A DNA stretch of 64,000 nucleotides from Qipengyuania_C sp046254955 (GTDB lineage Bacteria > Pseudomonadota > Alphaproteobacteria > Sphingomonadales > Sphingomonadaceae): positions 772,913 through 836,912 of the forward strand of contig NZ_JBJXRG010000002.1 of assembly GCF_046254955.1 (NCBI RefSeq). The letters are read 5' to 3'. Shown here in pieces: positions 18,012 to 26,924 of this stretch. Within the stretch, counting starts at the first letter, position 1, and the number at the start of each line of letters is the position of its first letter. The translations under genes were made by a program, and so were the position numbers. Under the pieces are notes generated by a model that worked only from the letters and a program-made list of their open reading frames with translations, was not told the DNA's origin and searched no databases.

Positions 18012-19031
18012 TCAGTAGCCTCGCGCTACGGCGAATTGTGCTGCTTCGGTCATTGCCGCGCGCGCTTTTCCATCGGGGAAAATCGACAAGGCGTCGATCG
18101 CGCGCTGGACGAAGTGTCGCGCCCGCTCGCGGGTGTCCTCAAGCGCGTCATGATTCCGGATCAGCTCGATCGCGTGCGCCAGGTCTTCGTCCGACGTTCT
18201 GTGCCCGCCGATCGCTTCTTTCCAGAACTTGCGCTCCGCTTCGTCGCCGCGGGCGTAGGCCAAGATCACCGGCAAGGTCATTTTTCCCTCGCGAAAATCA
18301 TCGCCCGGATCCTTGCCCATCTGCGCCGCATCCGAATCGTAATCGATTGCATCATCTACGAGCTGAAAGGCGACACCGAGGTTGCGGCCATATTCATCGA
18401 GCGCCTGCTCCTGCGCCTCGTCGCATTCGGCCACCACTGCCGAAATCCGGCTTGCGGCTGCAAACAGCGCGGCGGTTTTGGCCCGAATGATCTGGAGGTA
18501 TCGCTCTTCGCTGGTCTCGATCCTGCGCTGCGCGGTCAGCTGTGAAACCTCGCCTTCGGCAATGATGGCGCTGGCACTGGACAATATCTTGAGCACCTTG
18601 AGGCTGCCGTCTTCGGTCATCAATTCGAATGAACGGCTGAAGAGGAAATCGCCGACCAGCACAGTCGCCGGATTCCCGAAAATGATGTTGGCCGCCGCCT
18701 TGCCGCGTCGCAGCTCGCTACCATCGACCACGTCGTCATGGAGAAGGGTCGCGGTGTGAATAAATTCTACTGCCGCAGCGAGCTTGTGGTGCCGCGTTCC
18801 CTGGTATCCCACCAGTTCCGCACCCGCCAACGTCAACATCGGCCTCAGGCGCTTCCCGCCGCCCGAAATCAGGTGCCCTGCCAGTGCGGGTATCAGCGGA
18901 ATCTCGCTCTGCATCCGGTCGAGAATCACCGCATTGACGGCGTTCATGCCCTGCGCTGTCAGCGCCAGCATCGGGTCCAAAGTCGGCCGCTTTTCCGGCC
19001 TTGGGTGCAGTTGAACGATATCAGCGCTCAT
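18012..19031 (-). CDS. Polyprenyl diphosphate synthase (octaprenyl/decaprenyl type)
   Basis: A trans-prenyltransferase that extends farnesyl diphosphate with isopentenyl units to make the ubiquinone side chain. Two aspartate-rich motifs bind magnesium-diphosphate: DDVVD (residues 99-103) and DDAID (226-230). GGGKRLRP lies at 57-64. The length of 339 aa fits the long-chain class. Which chain length is made cannot be read. ATG 19031 is chosen because it gives the family-typical N-terminus; the reading frame extends to a TTG at 19091 with an ATG at 19046, without a clear ribosome binding site. Confidence 0.9.
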   Translation of the reverse strand: MSADIVQLHPRPEKRPTLDPMLALTAQGMNAVNAVILDRMQSEIPLIPALAGHLISGGGKRLRPMLTLAGAELVGYQGTRHHKLAAAVEFIHTATLLHDDVVDGSELRRGKAAANIIFGNPATVLVGDFLFSRSFELMTEDGSLKVLKILSSASAIIAEGEVSQLTAQRRIETSEERYLQIIRAKTAALFAAASRISAVVAECDEAQEQALDEYGRNLGVAFQLVDDAIDYDSDAAQMGKDPGDDFREGKMTLPVILAYARGDEAERKFWKEAIGGHRTSDEDLAHAIELIRNHDALEDTRERARHFVQRAIDALSIFPDGKARAAMTEAAQFAVARGY

Positions 19032-19100
19032 AGTGCGCTGGGCCATGCGCGTATGCGAAGCGCTTGGCAAGTCGACAATTGCTGCTAGCAAGCAGTCGTC

Positions 19101-19403
19101 ATGTCAGAACACGCAGTCCCTGAATCCGATCCGGTCCTTGCCGGCTTCCGCAAAAGCATCGACAATATCGATGCCGCCTTAGTTCATATTCTCGCCGAGC
19201 GCTTTCGCATCACGCAGGCCGTGGGCGAATACAAAGCCAAGGTCGAGTTGCCACCTGCGGACCCAAATCGTGAGCAACGCCAAATCGAACGGCTGCGCGC
19301 GCTGGCTGAAGAGGCCGACCTTGATCCCGAGTTCAGCGAGAAGTTCCTGCGTTTCATCATCGACGAGGTGATCCGCCACCATGAGCAGGCGCGCGCACGG
19401 TAA
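19101..19403 (+). CDS. Chorismate mutase, AroQ class
   Basis: A 100-residue all-helical enzyme converting chorismate to prephenate, towards phenylalanine and tyrosine. The start of the AroQ fold is visible as FRKSIDNIDAALVHILAERF, with the conserved Arg and Lys in R-x-K positions (Arg17, Lys45) and an end rich in helices (FLRFIIDEVIRHHEQ). It is a free-standing domain rather than fused to prephenate dehydratase. The stop overlaps the start of the next gene (TAATG), so the two are coupled even though their chemistry seems unrelated. Confidence 0.9.
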   Translation: MSEHAVPESDPVLAGFRKSIDNIDAALVHILAERFRITQAVGEYKAKVELPPADPNREQRQIERLRALAEEADLDPEFSEKFLRFIIDEVIRHHEQARAR

Positions 19404-20221
19404 TGAAACAAGCGGAGGCCTACGAAGCATTTAAGTCTTTGCACGAGGCTGAAGGCGCCTTCGTCATGGCAAATGCGTGGGATGCTGCCAGCGCAGTGGT
19501 GTTGCGCGATTCGGGCTTCAAGGCTCTCGGTTCATCATCGGCAGCGATAGCCTATGCCATTGCAAAGCCGGATGGAGCGCACGCGGTCAGTCGAGAAGAA
19601 GCTATCGAGAATGCAGCCTTGCTCGGTAGGGCCAGCAATCTTCCTATCAACGGCGATCTTGAGGATGGCTTCGGGCCGTCTCCCGAAGAGTGCGTGGCGA
19701 CAGTCGAGGCATCGATCGCGGCGGGTCTGGCAGGACTGGGTATCGAGGACACTACCGCCGATCCGGGCAGTCCGATCCATGATTATGACACTGCTGTCCG
19801 GCGAATCGAAGCGGCCGCCAAGGCAGCAAGCGGCCGGATTCTGTTGACCGGCAGGACCGACCTGCTGCTCCACGGCAGTACAGAGTTAGACGAGGTGATC
19901 CGCAGGCTGGTTGCGTTTGCGGATGCGGGCGCTGATGTCCTCTATGCGCCTGCCCTTCCTGATATGGACGCGATAAGGAAAGCGGTTGCCGCAGTGGCTC
20001 CAAAACCGGTCAATGTGCTAATCGGCCCTAAAAGCGGTTTGGTTCCTCTCGAAGAACTTAGCAGCTCCGGGGTCAGCCGCGTCAGCATTGGCGGCGGGTT
20101 CTACGGCAGTGCGATGGGGCATCTCGGAAGAGCCGGCGAGCAGGTTCTCGCGGGCGATCTGGGCGCAGCCGTGGAAGGGCGAACCCAGATCAATTTCAAC
20201 AAGACTTTTGGCGGCAGCTGA
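19403..20221 (+). CDS. Isocitrate lyase/PEP mutase family protein
   Basis: A 272-residue TIM-barrel protein of the phosphoenolpyruvate mutase/methylisocitrate lyase superfamily. Visible are the N-terminal MANAWDAASA, the magnesium-binding DLED (Asp85, Glu87) and GIED (Glu115). The lyase signature KKCGH with its catalytic cysteine is absent, so it is not a true isocitrate or methylisocitrate lyase. Members of this subgroup are annotated as oxaloacetate decarboxylase-like or carboxyvinyl-phosphonate mutase-like; the reaction here is unknown. It sits between chorismate mutase and an ene-reductase in a compact operon. Confidence 0.83.
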   Translation: MKQAEAYEAFKSLHEAEGAFVMANAWDAASAVVLRDSGFKALGSSSAAIAYAIAKPDGAHAVSREEAIENAALLGRASNLPINGDLEDGFGPSPEECVATVEASIAAGLAGLGIEDTTADPGSPIHDYDTAVRRIEAAAKAASGRILLTGRTDLLLHGSTELDEVIRRLVAFADAGADVLYAPALPDMDAIRKAVAAVAPKPVNVLIGPKSGLVPLEELSSSGVSRVSIGGGFYGSAMGHLGRAGEQVLAGDLGAAVEGRTQINFNKTFGGS

Positions 20222-20252
20222 AGTTCCAATCTACTCGAATGAGACTTTGACC

Positions 20253-21551
20253 ATGACCGATGCCATTGCCCAACCGCTTGCTCTCGCGTGCGGACAGGTC
20301 CTTCCAAACCGGCTTTGTAAGGCGGCCATGACCGAAGGTCTCGCCGATCCACGAGGCGTGCCCGACGAGCGGCTGCAGCGACTCTATCGACGCTGGTCGA
20401 ATGGAGGGATCGGCCTCCTTCTCACGGGTAACGTGCAAGTAGACAGACACCATCTTGAGCGGGCGGGGAATGTCATCATCGACGGTCCGCCCTCTCGTGG
20501 TCTCGTCCAGGGGCTTAAAGCTTGGGCCGAAGCTTCAAAGAGCGGTGGAAGCAAGGCGTGGGTCCAGCTAAGCCATGCAGGACGCCAGACGCAGCAGGCG
20601 ATCAACTCGCAGCCGAAGGCTCCCTCGGCAGTGCCGCTTGAAGGTACACCGGGCATGAAGTTCGGTGATCCGGTAGCGCTAGAAGAAGACGAGATCCTTT
20701 CGATCGCCGACCGTTTCGTTCTCGCGGCCAAGGTGGCGGAAGATACCGGATTCGACGGAATCCAGATCCACGGAGCGCACGGCTACCTGCTTTCACAGTT
20801 CCTCTCTCCCAAATCGAACCTACGGACCGACAAATGGGGCGGCAATCTGGAGAACAGGGCGAGATTGCTGCTCGACATCGTCGAACGAACAACAGCGCAG
20901 GCGGGCCAGGGTTTTGCCATTTCGGTCAAACTGAACAGCGCTGATTTCCAACGCGGGGCGTTCGATGCCGATGATAGCGAGCAAGTCGCAGGCTGGCTTG
21001 ACGAACGCGGGATCGACCTGCTCGAAGTTTCCGGCGGCACCTACGAGCAAGCCGCCATGATGGGTGCATCAGACGCGAGTAGCGACAAGGCGAAAACGAG
21101 CACCGCCCAGCGCGAAGCCTACTTCCTGGAATTCGCCCCGCGCATGCGCGCCGCCGTGAAGAACGCAGCCTTGATGGTTACCGGAGGGTTCCGCAGCCGC
21201 GCGGGAATGAATGCAGCGATCAGGGATGACAAGATCGATGTTATAGGGGTCGGACGTCCACTGTTGGGTGATCCTGAAGGCCCGGCCAAGCTTCTTGCCG
21301 GTGCGCCGGAACTGCGGCGCATTGAAAGCGAGCTCCGCATCGGCCCGGGCTGGCTCTCACCGAAAAGCCCGTTTGCCATCGCTAAGATGCTCAACATGGG
21401 CGCGACACTGGGCTGGTGCTACGAACAGATGGATCGGTTGGGTGACGGCAAGGACATCGACCATGACGGTAAGATTTTCCGTGCCCTGCTTGCTTATCAG
21501 AAGCGTGAGAAGGCGAAGGCCGAAGCGATGCGCGAGGCGGGGACGATCTAG
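20253..21551 (+). CDS. NADH:flavin oxidoreductase (old yellow enzyme family)
   Basis: A 432-residue FMN-dependent ene-reductase. The family pattern is clear: NRLCKAAMTEGLAD near the N-terminus, GLLLTGNVQVD, the substrate-site motif IHGAHGYLLSQFLSP (His-x2-His), a GRPLLGDP phosphate loop and the FMN-binding GGFRSRAGM. The true start is ATG 20253, 31 bp after the previous stop; upstream in-frame codons overlap that gene and do not fit the fold. Such enzymes reduce activated C=C bonds; the physiological substrate is not known. The last codons overlap the convergent histidine kinase gene by four bases. Confidence 0.9.
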   Translation: MTDAIAQPLALACGQVLPNRLCKAAMTEGLADPRGVPDERLQRLYRRWSNGGIGLLLTGNVQVDRHHLERAGNVIIDGPPSRGLVQGLKAWAEASKSGGSKAWVQLSHAGRQTQQAINSQPKAPSAVPLEGTPGMKFGDPVALEEDEILSIADRFVLAAKVAEDTGFDGIQIHGAHGYLLSQFLSPKSNLRTDKWGGNLENRARLLLDIVERTTAQAGQGFAISVKLNSADFQRGAFDADDSEQVAGWLDERGIDLLEVSGGTYEQAAMMGASDASSDKAKTSTAQREAYFLEFAPRMRAAVKNAALMVTGGFRSRAGMNAAIRDDKIDVIGVGRPLLGDPEGPAKLLAGAPELRRIESELRIGPGWLSPKSPFAIAKMLNMGATLGWCYEQMDRLGDGKDIDHDGKIFRALLAYQKREKAKAEAMREAGTI

Positions 21552-22999
21552 TCTTCGCCCTGCTGCGCGCGCGGCAATGTGAGCTTGAAGAGCAAGCCAC
21601 CAAGATCTTCGCTCTCTCCGAGCGACACACCTCCGCCGTAGATTTCGGCGACGTCGCGGACAATCGCTAGACCTAGTCCGGTTCCGGGCTTGTCGGTATC
21701 AAGCCTTACGCCGCGGTCGAATATCGTTTCTTGTTGTTCAAGCGGGATGCCATTTCCGTCATCCTCGATCCAGATGACGCAATCCTTTGTACCGGGTTCC
21801 GCATCTACGGTTACAAAAACGCTCCCTCCGCCGTACTTGGCGGCGTTCTCGATCAGATTGCCGAGAATTTCGTCAAGGTCCTGGCGCTCGATCGCGGCAC
21901 GCGCGGTGCGATTGCCGGCAATATCGATCCGGACCTGCGGATAGAGACGCTCCATTGCCCGGCGTACAGCCTCGGCGCTTTCGCAAATACTCGTCGATGC
22001 GAGACCCACGGCACGGCGGCCGACCGCCCTCGCCCTTGCAAGATGGTGATCCACATGGCGTTGCATTGTCCGCGTTTCGCGGATCACAGCCGTATTAAGA
22101 TCGGGGGCTTTCGCGGTTGCCGCATTGGTCAGCACGGTGAGCGGGGTCTTGAGCGCATGAGCAAGGTTACCGGCATGAGTGCGCGCTTCTTCCGCCTGTT
22201 TTTCGGAATGCGCCAGCAAGGCGTTTAATTCTTCGACCAGCGGCTGGACCTCGAGCGGTAGCGGATCGGTGATGCGGTTCGTACCGGTGCTGCGCATGCG
22301 CTGGATCGCTGCCCTCACACGGCGCAGTGGGCCAAGGCCATACCAGCTTTGCAGCATGGCCATGAAGAGCAGTCCAAGTGCCAGTGCCGCAAAGCTCCAG
22401 ATCAGGATCGATTGGATGCGATTGATCTGGAAATCGAGTTCTTCGCGGCTGGCTGCGACGATGAACCACCATGTTGTATCGCTACCTGGGAGTACAATTG
22501 ACCGCTCAGCTACGCGCAACGGCTCTGCTGCGAATTGGTTGCTATTGTACATGTGAATGGTGCTGTCGGCATGGTCAGCACGGACATCGAGGCTGCGATC
22601 CCACAGACTGCGGGATGGAAAATCCTCATGGCCTTCCCCGCTGATCTGCCAATAGAGCCCCGAATTCGGTTCGAGAAAGCGTTGGTCGCCGAGCGAACGA
22701 TAAAAGAAGACTTCGCCGTCCGGCCCGATCTCGGCCGAAGCGATCATCGCTGTGAGAATGTACTCCAACTGCTCGTCAAAATTGTTCTCCACTAGCCGAG
22801 TAAGCGTCTGGTTCAACGCGAAGCCGCCACCAAGCAAGAGCACGCCTATCCAGCCCGCCGCGATGAGCATCATCCGGCTGGCAAGGCTGCCGCGTTTTTG
22901 CCGTTGCTCCGCCGGCGGGGTCAGATTGCCGGGTCCGTCCCCGCTTGCACCAACCGGCACATCGCGTGCCGCCTGAGAGAGAGGATCGGATTCAGCCAC
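21548..22999 (-). CDS. Sensor histidine kinase, PhoQ/EnvZ-like
   Basis: A 483-residue membrane kinase that phosphorylates the adjacent response regulator. After a 40-residue polar cytoplasmic leader come TM1 (about 42-62), a periplasmic sensor of about 130 residues, TM2 (about 197-218), a linker and the kinase core: His281 in NLAHALKTPLTVL, the N-box NLIENAAKYGG, DDGNGIP and GTGLGLAI. The start is GTG 22999. It follows the regulator gene by 12 bp in one operon. Acidic residues (DHAD, DFP) occur in the sensor, but the signal, whether divalent cations, pH or peptide, is not decidable from sequence. Confidence 0.9.
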   Translation of the reverse strand: MAESDPLSQAARDVPVGASGDGPGNLTPPAEQRQKRGSLASRMMLIAAGWIGVLLLGGGFALNQTLTRLVENNFDEQLEYILTAMIASAEIGPDGEVFFYRSLGDQRFLEPNSGLYWQISGEGHEDFPSRSLWDRSLDVRADHADSTIHMYNSNQFAAEPLRVAERSIVLPGSDTTWWFIVAASREELDFQINRIQSILIWSFAALALGLLFMAMLQSWYGLGPLRRVRAAIQRMRSTGTNRITDPLPLEVQPLVEELNALLAHSEKQAEEARTHAGNLAHALKTPLTVLTNAATAKAPDLNTAVIRETRTMQRHVDHHLARARAVGRRAVGLASTSICESAEAVRRAMERLYPQVRIDIAGNRTARAAIERQDLDEILGNLIENAAKYGGGSVFVTVDAEPGTKDCVIWIEDDGNGIPLEQQETIFDRGVRLDTDKPGTGLGLAIVRDVAEIYGGGVSLGESEDLGGLLFKLTLPRAQQGED

Positions 23000-23011
23000 G
23001 TCGAAGTGACG

Positions 23012-23692
23012 TTATGACGCGCGGGGCGCGTCGTCGGGATCGTCGAGGCTATACCCCAAGCCACGGATCGTCGTGATCACTTCTGCTCCGAGCTTCTTGC
23101 GAATTCGCGTGACGAACACCTCGATCGTGTTCGAATCGCGGTCGAAGTCCTGATCGTAGATGTGCTCGATCAGCTCGGTCCTGCTCACCACCTTGCCCTT
23201 GTGGTGCATCAGGTAGCTCAGCAGCTTGTATTCCTGCGCTGTCAGCTTGACCGGTTCGCCCTTGAGCGTGACCCGCCCGGAACGCGTATCCAACCGAACA
23301 TCGCCTGCAGTAAGTTCGCTCGAAGTGTTACCCGAAGCGCGGCGGATCAGCGCACGCAGGCGGGCGATCAGTTCTTCAGTCTGGAAGGGCTTGGCGAGGT
23401 AATCATCCGCGCCAGCATCCAGGCCGGCGACCTTGTCCGACCAGCTGTCGCGCGCAGTCAGAACAAGGACAGGGAAATCGCGCCCTTCCTTGCGCCACAT
23501 ACCGAGAACAGTCAGCCCATCTATCTCGGGCAAACCAAGATCAAGGACCACAGCATCGTAGTCTTCGGTGCTACCCAGGAAGTGGCCATCCTCGCCATCC
23601 GTCGACAGGTCGACCGCATAGCCGTTTTGTTCCAAGGTCGACTTGAGCTGCTGTCCCAGTGTCGGCTCGTCTTCGACGATCAGGATTCTCAT
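23012..23692 (-). CDS. OmpR/PhoB-family response regulator
   Basis: A 226-residue DNA-binding regulator. The receiver domain has the acidic pocket EDE (7-9), the phosphoacceptor Asp51 (VVLDLGLPEIDG) and the Lys in AKPF near residue 101. The C-terminal winged helix (about 130-220) ends with TIRGLGYSL. It lies immediately upstream of its cognate kinase and downstream of a PepSY protein; this pepSY-regulator-kinase unit resembles PhoP/PhoQ-type systems of sphingomonads. A perfect palindrome 35 bp upstream of the start may be its autoregulatory site. Confidence 0.93.
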   Translation of the reverse strand: MRILIVEDEPTLGQQLKSTLEQNGYAVDLSTDGEDGHFLGSTEDYDAVVLDLGLPEIDGLTVLGMWRKEGRDFPVLVLTARDSWSDKVAGLDAGADDYLAKPFQTEELIARLRALIRRASGNTSSELTAGDVRLDTRSGRVTLKGEPVKLTAQEYKLLSYLMHHKGKVVSRTELIEHIYDQDFDRDSNTIEVFVTRIRKKLGAEVITTIRGLGYSLDDPDDAPRAS

Positions 23693-23727
23693 TCGCGTAT
23701 TTCCTCAACTGTGCCGCAAGGCATTTC

Positions 23728-23743
23728 GTTCATGTACATGAAC
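23728..23743 (-). promoter_or_regulatory. 16-bp perfect palindrome upstream of the response regulator
   Basis: GTTCATGTACATGAAC is self-complementary and lies 35 bp before the regulator start. The minus-strand sequence GTTCAG occurs again 14 bp upstream, and a GTTCAGGTT copy lies near 24252, beside the pepSY promoter region. This points to a GTTCA-type recognition unit, perhaps for the adjacent OmpR-family regulator. Confidence 0.4.
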
Positions 23744-23804
23744 GCGTCAACCTGAACGAAGTTTCGCTCCATAGGATTATCCGGTGCCAGCCCTTTCAAG
23801 CTCC

Positions 23805-23845
23805 CAGCTACCCGACTTCTCGAACGTCACCATATCGGGTAGCTG
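23805..23845. repeat. Inverted repeat between pepSY and the response regulator
   Basis: CAGCTACCCGA (23805-23815) and TCGGGTAGCTG (23835-23845) pair perfectly over 11 bp around a 19-nt loop. Neither side has a T run, so it is a stable mRNA hairpin rather than a standard terminator. It could set the pepSY to regulator expression ratio. Confidence 0.6.
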
Positions 23846-23884
23846 CGAGCGTGAATGGGCCGGAGCCGAACCCTTGCTTCACAT

Positions 23885-24190
23885 TTACCGACTGCGCCGG
23901 AGCACTCGGCCGGTACGCGCATCGACATCGACAAACATGACTCGCCCATCGCGAATGAACTTCAGTCGATATGCCATGGCAGTCGAATCGTAGGCCGGAC
24001 CAAGGTATTCCGCCCCGCGCATCGTCGGGAGAACACGGCGCTCGATCTCGCGCAATGAGAGCACGTTCCCCGCACGCATTTCCTTGCGGGCCTCGCCCTG
24101 ATCGCTACGCGACTGCTGCGCTGCGACAGGCGCGGACACGCTGGTAGCGGCGACCGCGGCAAGAAGGAGAGAGGCGAGGAACGTTCTCAT
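23885..24190 (-). CDS. PepSY-domain periplasmic protein
   Basis: A 101-residue exported protein. The signal peptide is about residues 1-24 (ends PVAAQ). The mature part contains the PepSY pattern: LSLREIERRVLPTM, then YLGPAYDSTAMAYRLKFI and VDVDARTGRVLRRSR. PepSY proteins are thought to bind or restrain periplasmic proteases or sensor domains. The position directly upstream of the response regulator and kinase suggests it modulates that sensor; this is inference. Confidence 0.82.
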   Translation of the reverse strand: MRTFLASLLLAAVAATSVSAPVAAQQSRSDQGEARKEMRAGNVLSLREIERRVLPTMRGAEYLGPAYDSTAMAYRLKFIRDGRVMFVDVDARTGRVLRRSR

Positions 24191-24269
24191 AATGCGCTTG
24201 TGACTAAGCCAGAAGCATTGAACAAGTACTGAATGTAGAATGCAGGCTCCCGTTCAGGTTTGTGCTGCC

Positions 24270-25001
24270 TCAGTTTACCATTTCATATTTAAGACCAAGC
24301 GTGACCCCGGTGCCCACCTCGCCCGGCTCGATCGGCGTATCGGCAACAGCCGACTCGGTCGCCACTCTGATCGCCATCGCGGGCGGCGGCACACGGCCGT
24401 AAGATTGGAAGTTCTCTGAAACTTCGAGCAGTCTCACGTCGGAATAACCAGCCATCTGTGCGAATTCGCGCGCCTGCACCAAGCCGCGTGCAAACGCGTT
24501 CTTTCGCGCGAGCGCTTTCGCATCCAAATCATTCTCAAGCATGAAATTCGGCCCGTAAACGTTGTTGGCGCCGGCTGCTACAAGTGCGTCGAGAACTTCG
24601 CCTGCACGCTCGAGATCGCGAAGCTTCACCGAGACCTGATTGTTCACGGAGTAACCGGAGAAAGTCTGTTCGTTGGTCTCGCGATTATAGCGATAGTCCG
24701 GATTGAGATTGAAATTCGAGGTCTGGATATCCTTCCGATCGATGCCGAGGTCCCGCAGCTTCCTGATCAACCGGTCCATGGCTTCGGCATTCATACGCAT
24801 CGCACCTTGTGCGGTCGGGGCTCTTGTTACCACTCCGGCACCGATTTGGGCGACATCGGGCGCAGAGCGAACGATCTCATTTACGGACAATTCGACGACC
24901 GGATTCGAAACCTGGATCTGGATCTCGGCGGCTGAAGCCGGTGCATGGAGCGGAAGCGACACCGCAGTGGCCGCGAGCAAAGCAAATATGGGACGGATCA
25001 T
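24270..25001 (-). CDS. SIMPL (DUF541) domain periplasmic protein
   Basis: A 243-residue exported protein with a signal peptide (about 1-24, APASA) and the SIMPL/DUF541 domain: an N-terminal VNEIVRSAPDVAQIGAGV, the central IDRKDIQTSNFNLNPDY and GYSVNNQVSVKLRDL. The family is related to BP26 of Brucella and E. coli YggE, linked to oxidative stress tolerance and forming rings or channels. ATG 25001 is the start because AAGGAGA sits seven bases before it. A partial EcfG-like promoter (GGAAC-N17-CGTA) occurs about 50-70 bp upstream on the same strand, which would fit stress induction but is weak. Confidence 0.88.
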   Translation of the reverse strand: MIRPIFALLAATAVSLPLHAPASAAEIQIQVSNPVVELSVNEIVRSAPDVAQIGAGVVTRAPTAQGAMRMNAEAMDRLIRKLRDLGIDRKDIQTSNFNLNPDYRYNRETNEQTFSGYSVNNQVSVKLRDLERAGEVLDALVAAGANNVYGPNFMLENDLDAKALARKNAFARGLVQAREFAQMAGYSDVRLLEVSENFQSYGRVPPPAMAIRVATESAVADTPIEPGEVGTGVTLGLKYEMVN

Positions 25002-25100
25002 GGTGTATTCTCCTTGAATTGCAGACTGGCTGCACATGAGTCGATTACGCACGGGTGAACCGTCTTGTTCCGGAGCGGCCCGCGGACTAGGGGCCGCACC

Positions 25101-26924
25101 ATGGCACAACCACCGATCCTCAGCCTTGAAGGGCTAGGCCTCCAGCAGGGCGGGCGATGGCTGCTGGGTGGACCCGATCGGGAAAATCTTGATCTGCATA
25201 TCGGCCCGCGGGACCGGCTGGCGCTTATCGGACGCAACGGTGTGGGCAAGACCACCTTGTTCCGGCTGATCGATGACCAGATCGAGAGCGATACCGGCGA
25301 GCGCAAGACCAAGCCCGGAATGCGGGTTGTGGTGCTTGAACAGGACCCGGACATGTCCGGCTATGCCACACTCATGGATTGGGCTCTGGACGGTAAATAC
25401 GCCCCCCAGCCGCATGAAGTTGAGGCTATCGCCGGGCAGCTCGGGATCGATATGGCAACTCCCACCAAGGGTGCCAGCGGCGGCGAACGGCGGCGCGCAG
25501 CGATTGCGCGGGCCTTAGGGCAGGACCCGGACCTGTTGTTGCTCGATGAGCCGACCAACCACCTTGACCTTGCGGCAATCGACTGGCTTGAAGACTGGCT
25601 TTCACGGTACAAGGGCGCATTCCTCGTGATCAGCCATGACCGCACCTTCCTCAAGCGACTGACCCGCGCGACGCTGTGGCTCGATCGCGGCATCATCCGC
25701 CGCAAAGAAGTCGGCTTTGGTGGCTACGAAGCTTGGGAAGAACAGGTCTATGCCGAAGAGGCTCGAGCGGCCGAGAAGCTCGACGCCAAACTCAAGCTGG
25801 AAGCACATTGGCTGGAGCGCGGAGTGACCGCGCGGCGCAAGCGCAACCAGGGGCGGCTCGAAAAGCTCTGGGAAATGCGCGCGCAGCGTGCCGCGATGAT
25901 CTCCAATTCGGGCACCGCAAAGCTTAAGCTGGCAACCGAAGAAGACTTCAAGTCGAAGTCCGTGATCGTTGCCGAGAACATCAGCAAGACCTACGATGGT
26001 CGCTCGATTATCAAGCCGTTCTCGCTGCGCATCCAGCGCGGGGACCGGATCGGGATCGTCGGAGCCAATGGTGCGGGCAAGACGACGCTGCTCAAGATGC
26101 TGACCGGCGAACTCGCGCCCGACAGCGGGACGGTGGAGATATCGAACAAGCTCACCGGCGTGATGATCGACCAGCAGCGCCAGCTGCTCTCGCCCGACAA
26201 GACGGTTCGCGACGTGCTCGCCGAAGGCGGCGACTGGATCGACGTGCAGGGGCATCGCAAGCATGTCCAGGCGCACCTGAAGGACTTTCTGTTCGATCCC
26301 AAGATCATCGACACCAAGGTCGGGATTCTCTCTGGCGGCGAGAAGTCGCGCCTGCTGCTGGCGCGCGAGTTTGCCAAGGCTTCCAACCTGCTCGTGCTCG
26401 ACGAGCCGACCAACGATCTCGACCTTGAGACGCTCGATCTGCTGCAGGAAGTCATTGCCGACTACCAAGGCACCGTGCTGCTCGTCAGCCATGATCGCGA
26501 CTTTCTCGACCGGACCGTTACGCTGACGCTCGGCCTCGACGGGACCGGGCATGTCGATATCGTCGCAGGTGGCTATGAGGATTGGGCGGCTAAACGGCGG
26601 ACCACGACGGAGCGCAAATCCAAGCCGGACAAGCGGGAAGAGAACTCCCCCTCTAAACCGCAAGAAGCCCCAGCGCCTTCTTTAAAGTCAAAGCCATCGA
26701 AGCTATCGTACAAGGATCAGCGCGATTACGAGCTTCTCCCCGCCCGGATCGAGAAGCTGGAAGCTGCCATCAGCAAGGGCGAGGAAATCCTTTCCGATCC
26801 CGATCTCTACACCTCCGATCCGCAGAAGTTTGCCGATATCACGCAAGGTCTGGAGAATGCCCGCAGTGAGAAGGACGCGGCAGAAGAGCGATGGCTGTCG
26901 CTGGCCGAGCAGGTCGAAGGTTGA
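25101..26924 (+). CDS. ABC-F family ATPase (Uup/EttA type)
   Basis: A soluble duplicated ABC ATPase without membrane domains, 607 residues. The first nucleotide site has GRNGVGKTT and signature SGGERRRAAIAR; the second has GANGAGKTT and SGGEKSRLLLAR, each with a LDEPTN Walker B. The inter-domain linker (about residues 225-300) is charged and helical, as in the ribosome-acting P-site tRNA interaction motif. The C-terminus carries a lysine-rich segment followed by a coiled coil (about 540-600), the feature of Uup. ABC-F proteins rescue or regulate ribosomes. ATG 25101 fits the family start. Confidence 0.9.
   Translation: MAQPPILSLEGLGLQQGGRWLLGGPDRENLDLHIGPRDRLALIGRNGVGKTTLFRLIDDQIESDTGERKTKPGMRVVVLEQDPDMSGYATLMDWALDGKYAPQPHEVEAIAGQLGIDMATPTKGASGGERRRAAIARALGQDPDLLLLDEPTNHLDLAAIDWLEDWLSRYKGAFLVISHDRTFLKRLTRATLWLDRGIIRRKEVGFGGYEAWEEQVYAEEARAAEKLDAKLKLEAHWLERGVTARRKRNQGRLEKLWEMRAQRAAMISNSGTAKLKLATEEDFKSKSVIVAENISKTYDGRSIIKPFSLRIQRGDRIGIVGANGAGKTTLLKMLTGELAPDSGTVEISNKLTGVMIDQQRQLLSPDKTVRDVLAEGGDWIDVQGHRKHVQAHLKDFLFDPKIIDTKVGILSGGEKSRLLLAREFAKASNLLVLDEPTNDLDLETLDLLQEVIADYQGTVLLVSHDRDFLDRTVTLTLGLDGTGHVDIVAGGYEDWAAKRRTTTERKSKPDKREENSPSKPQEAPAPSLKSKPSKLSYKDQRDYELLPARIEKLEAAISKGEEILSDPDLYTSDPQKFADITQGLENARSEKDAAEERWLSLAEQVEG

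Noticed and set aside
25046..25071. GGAAC-N17-CGTA upstream of the SIMPL gene as an EcfG promoter
   Set aside because: The -10 differs at a conserved position; kept only as a remark because the single match is weak.
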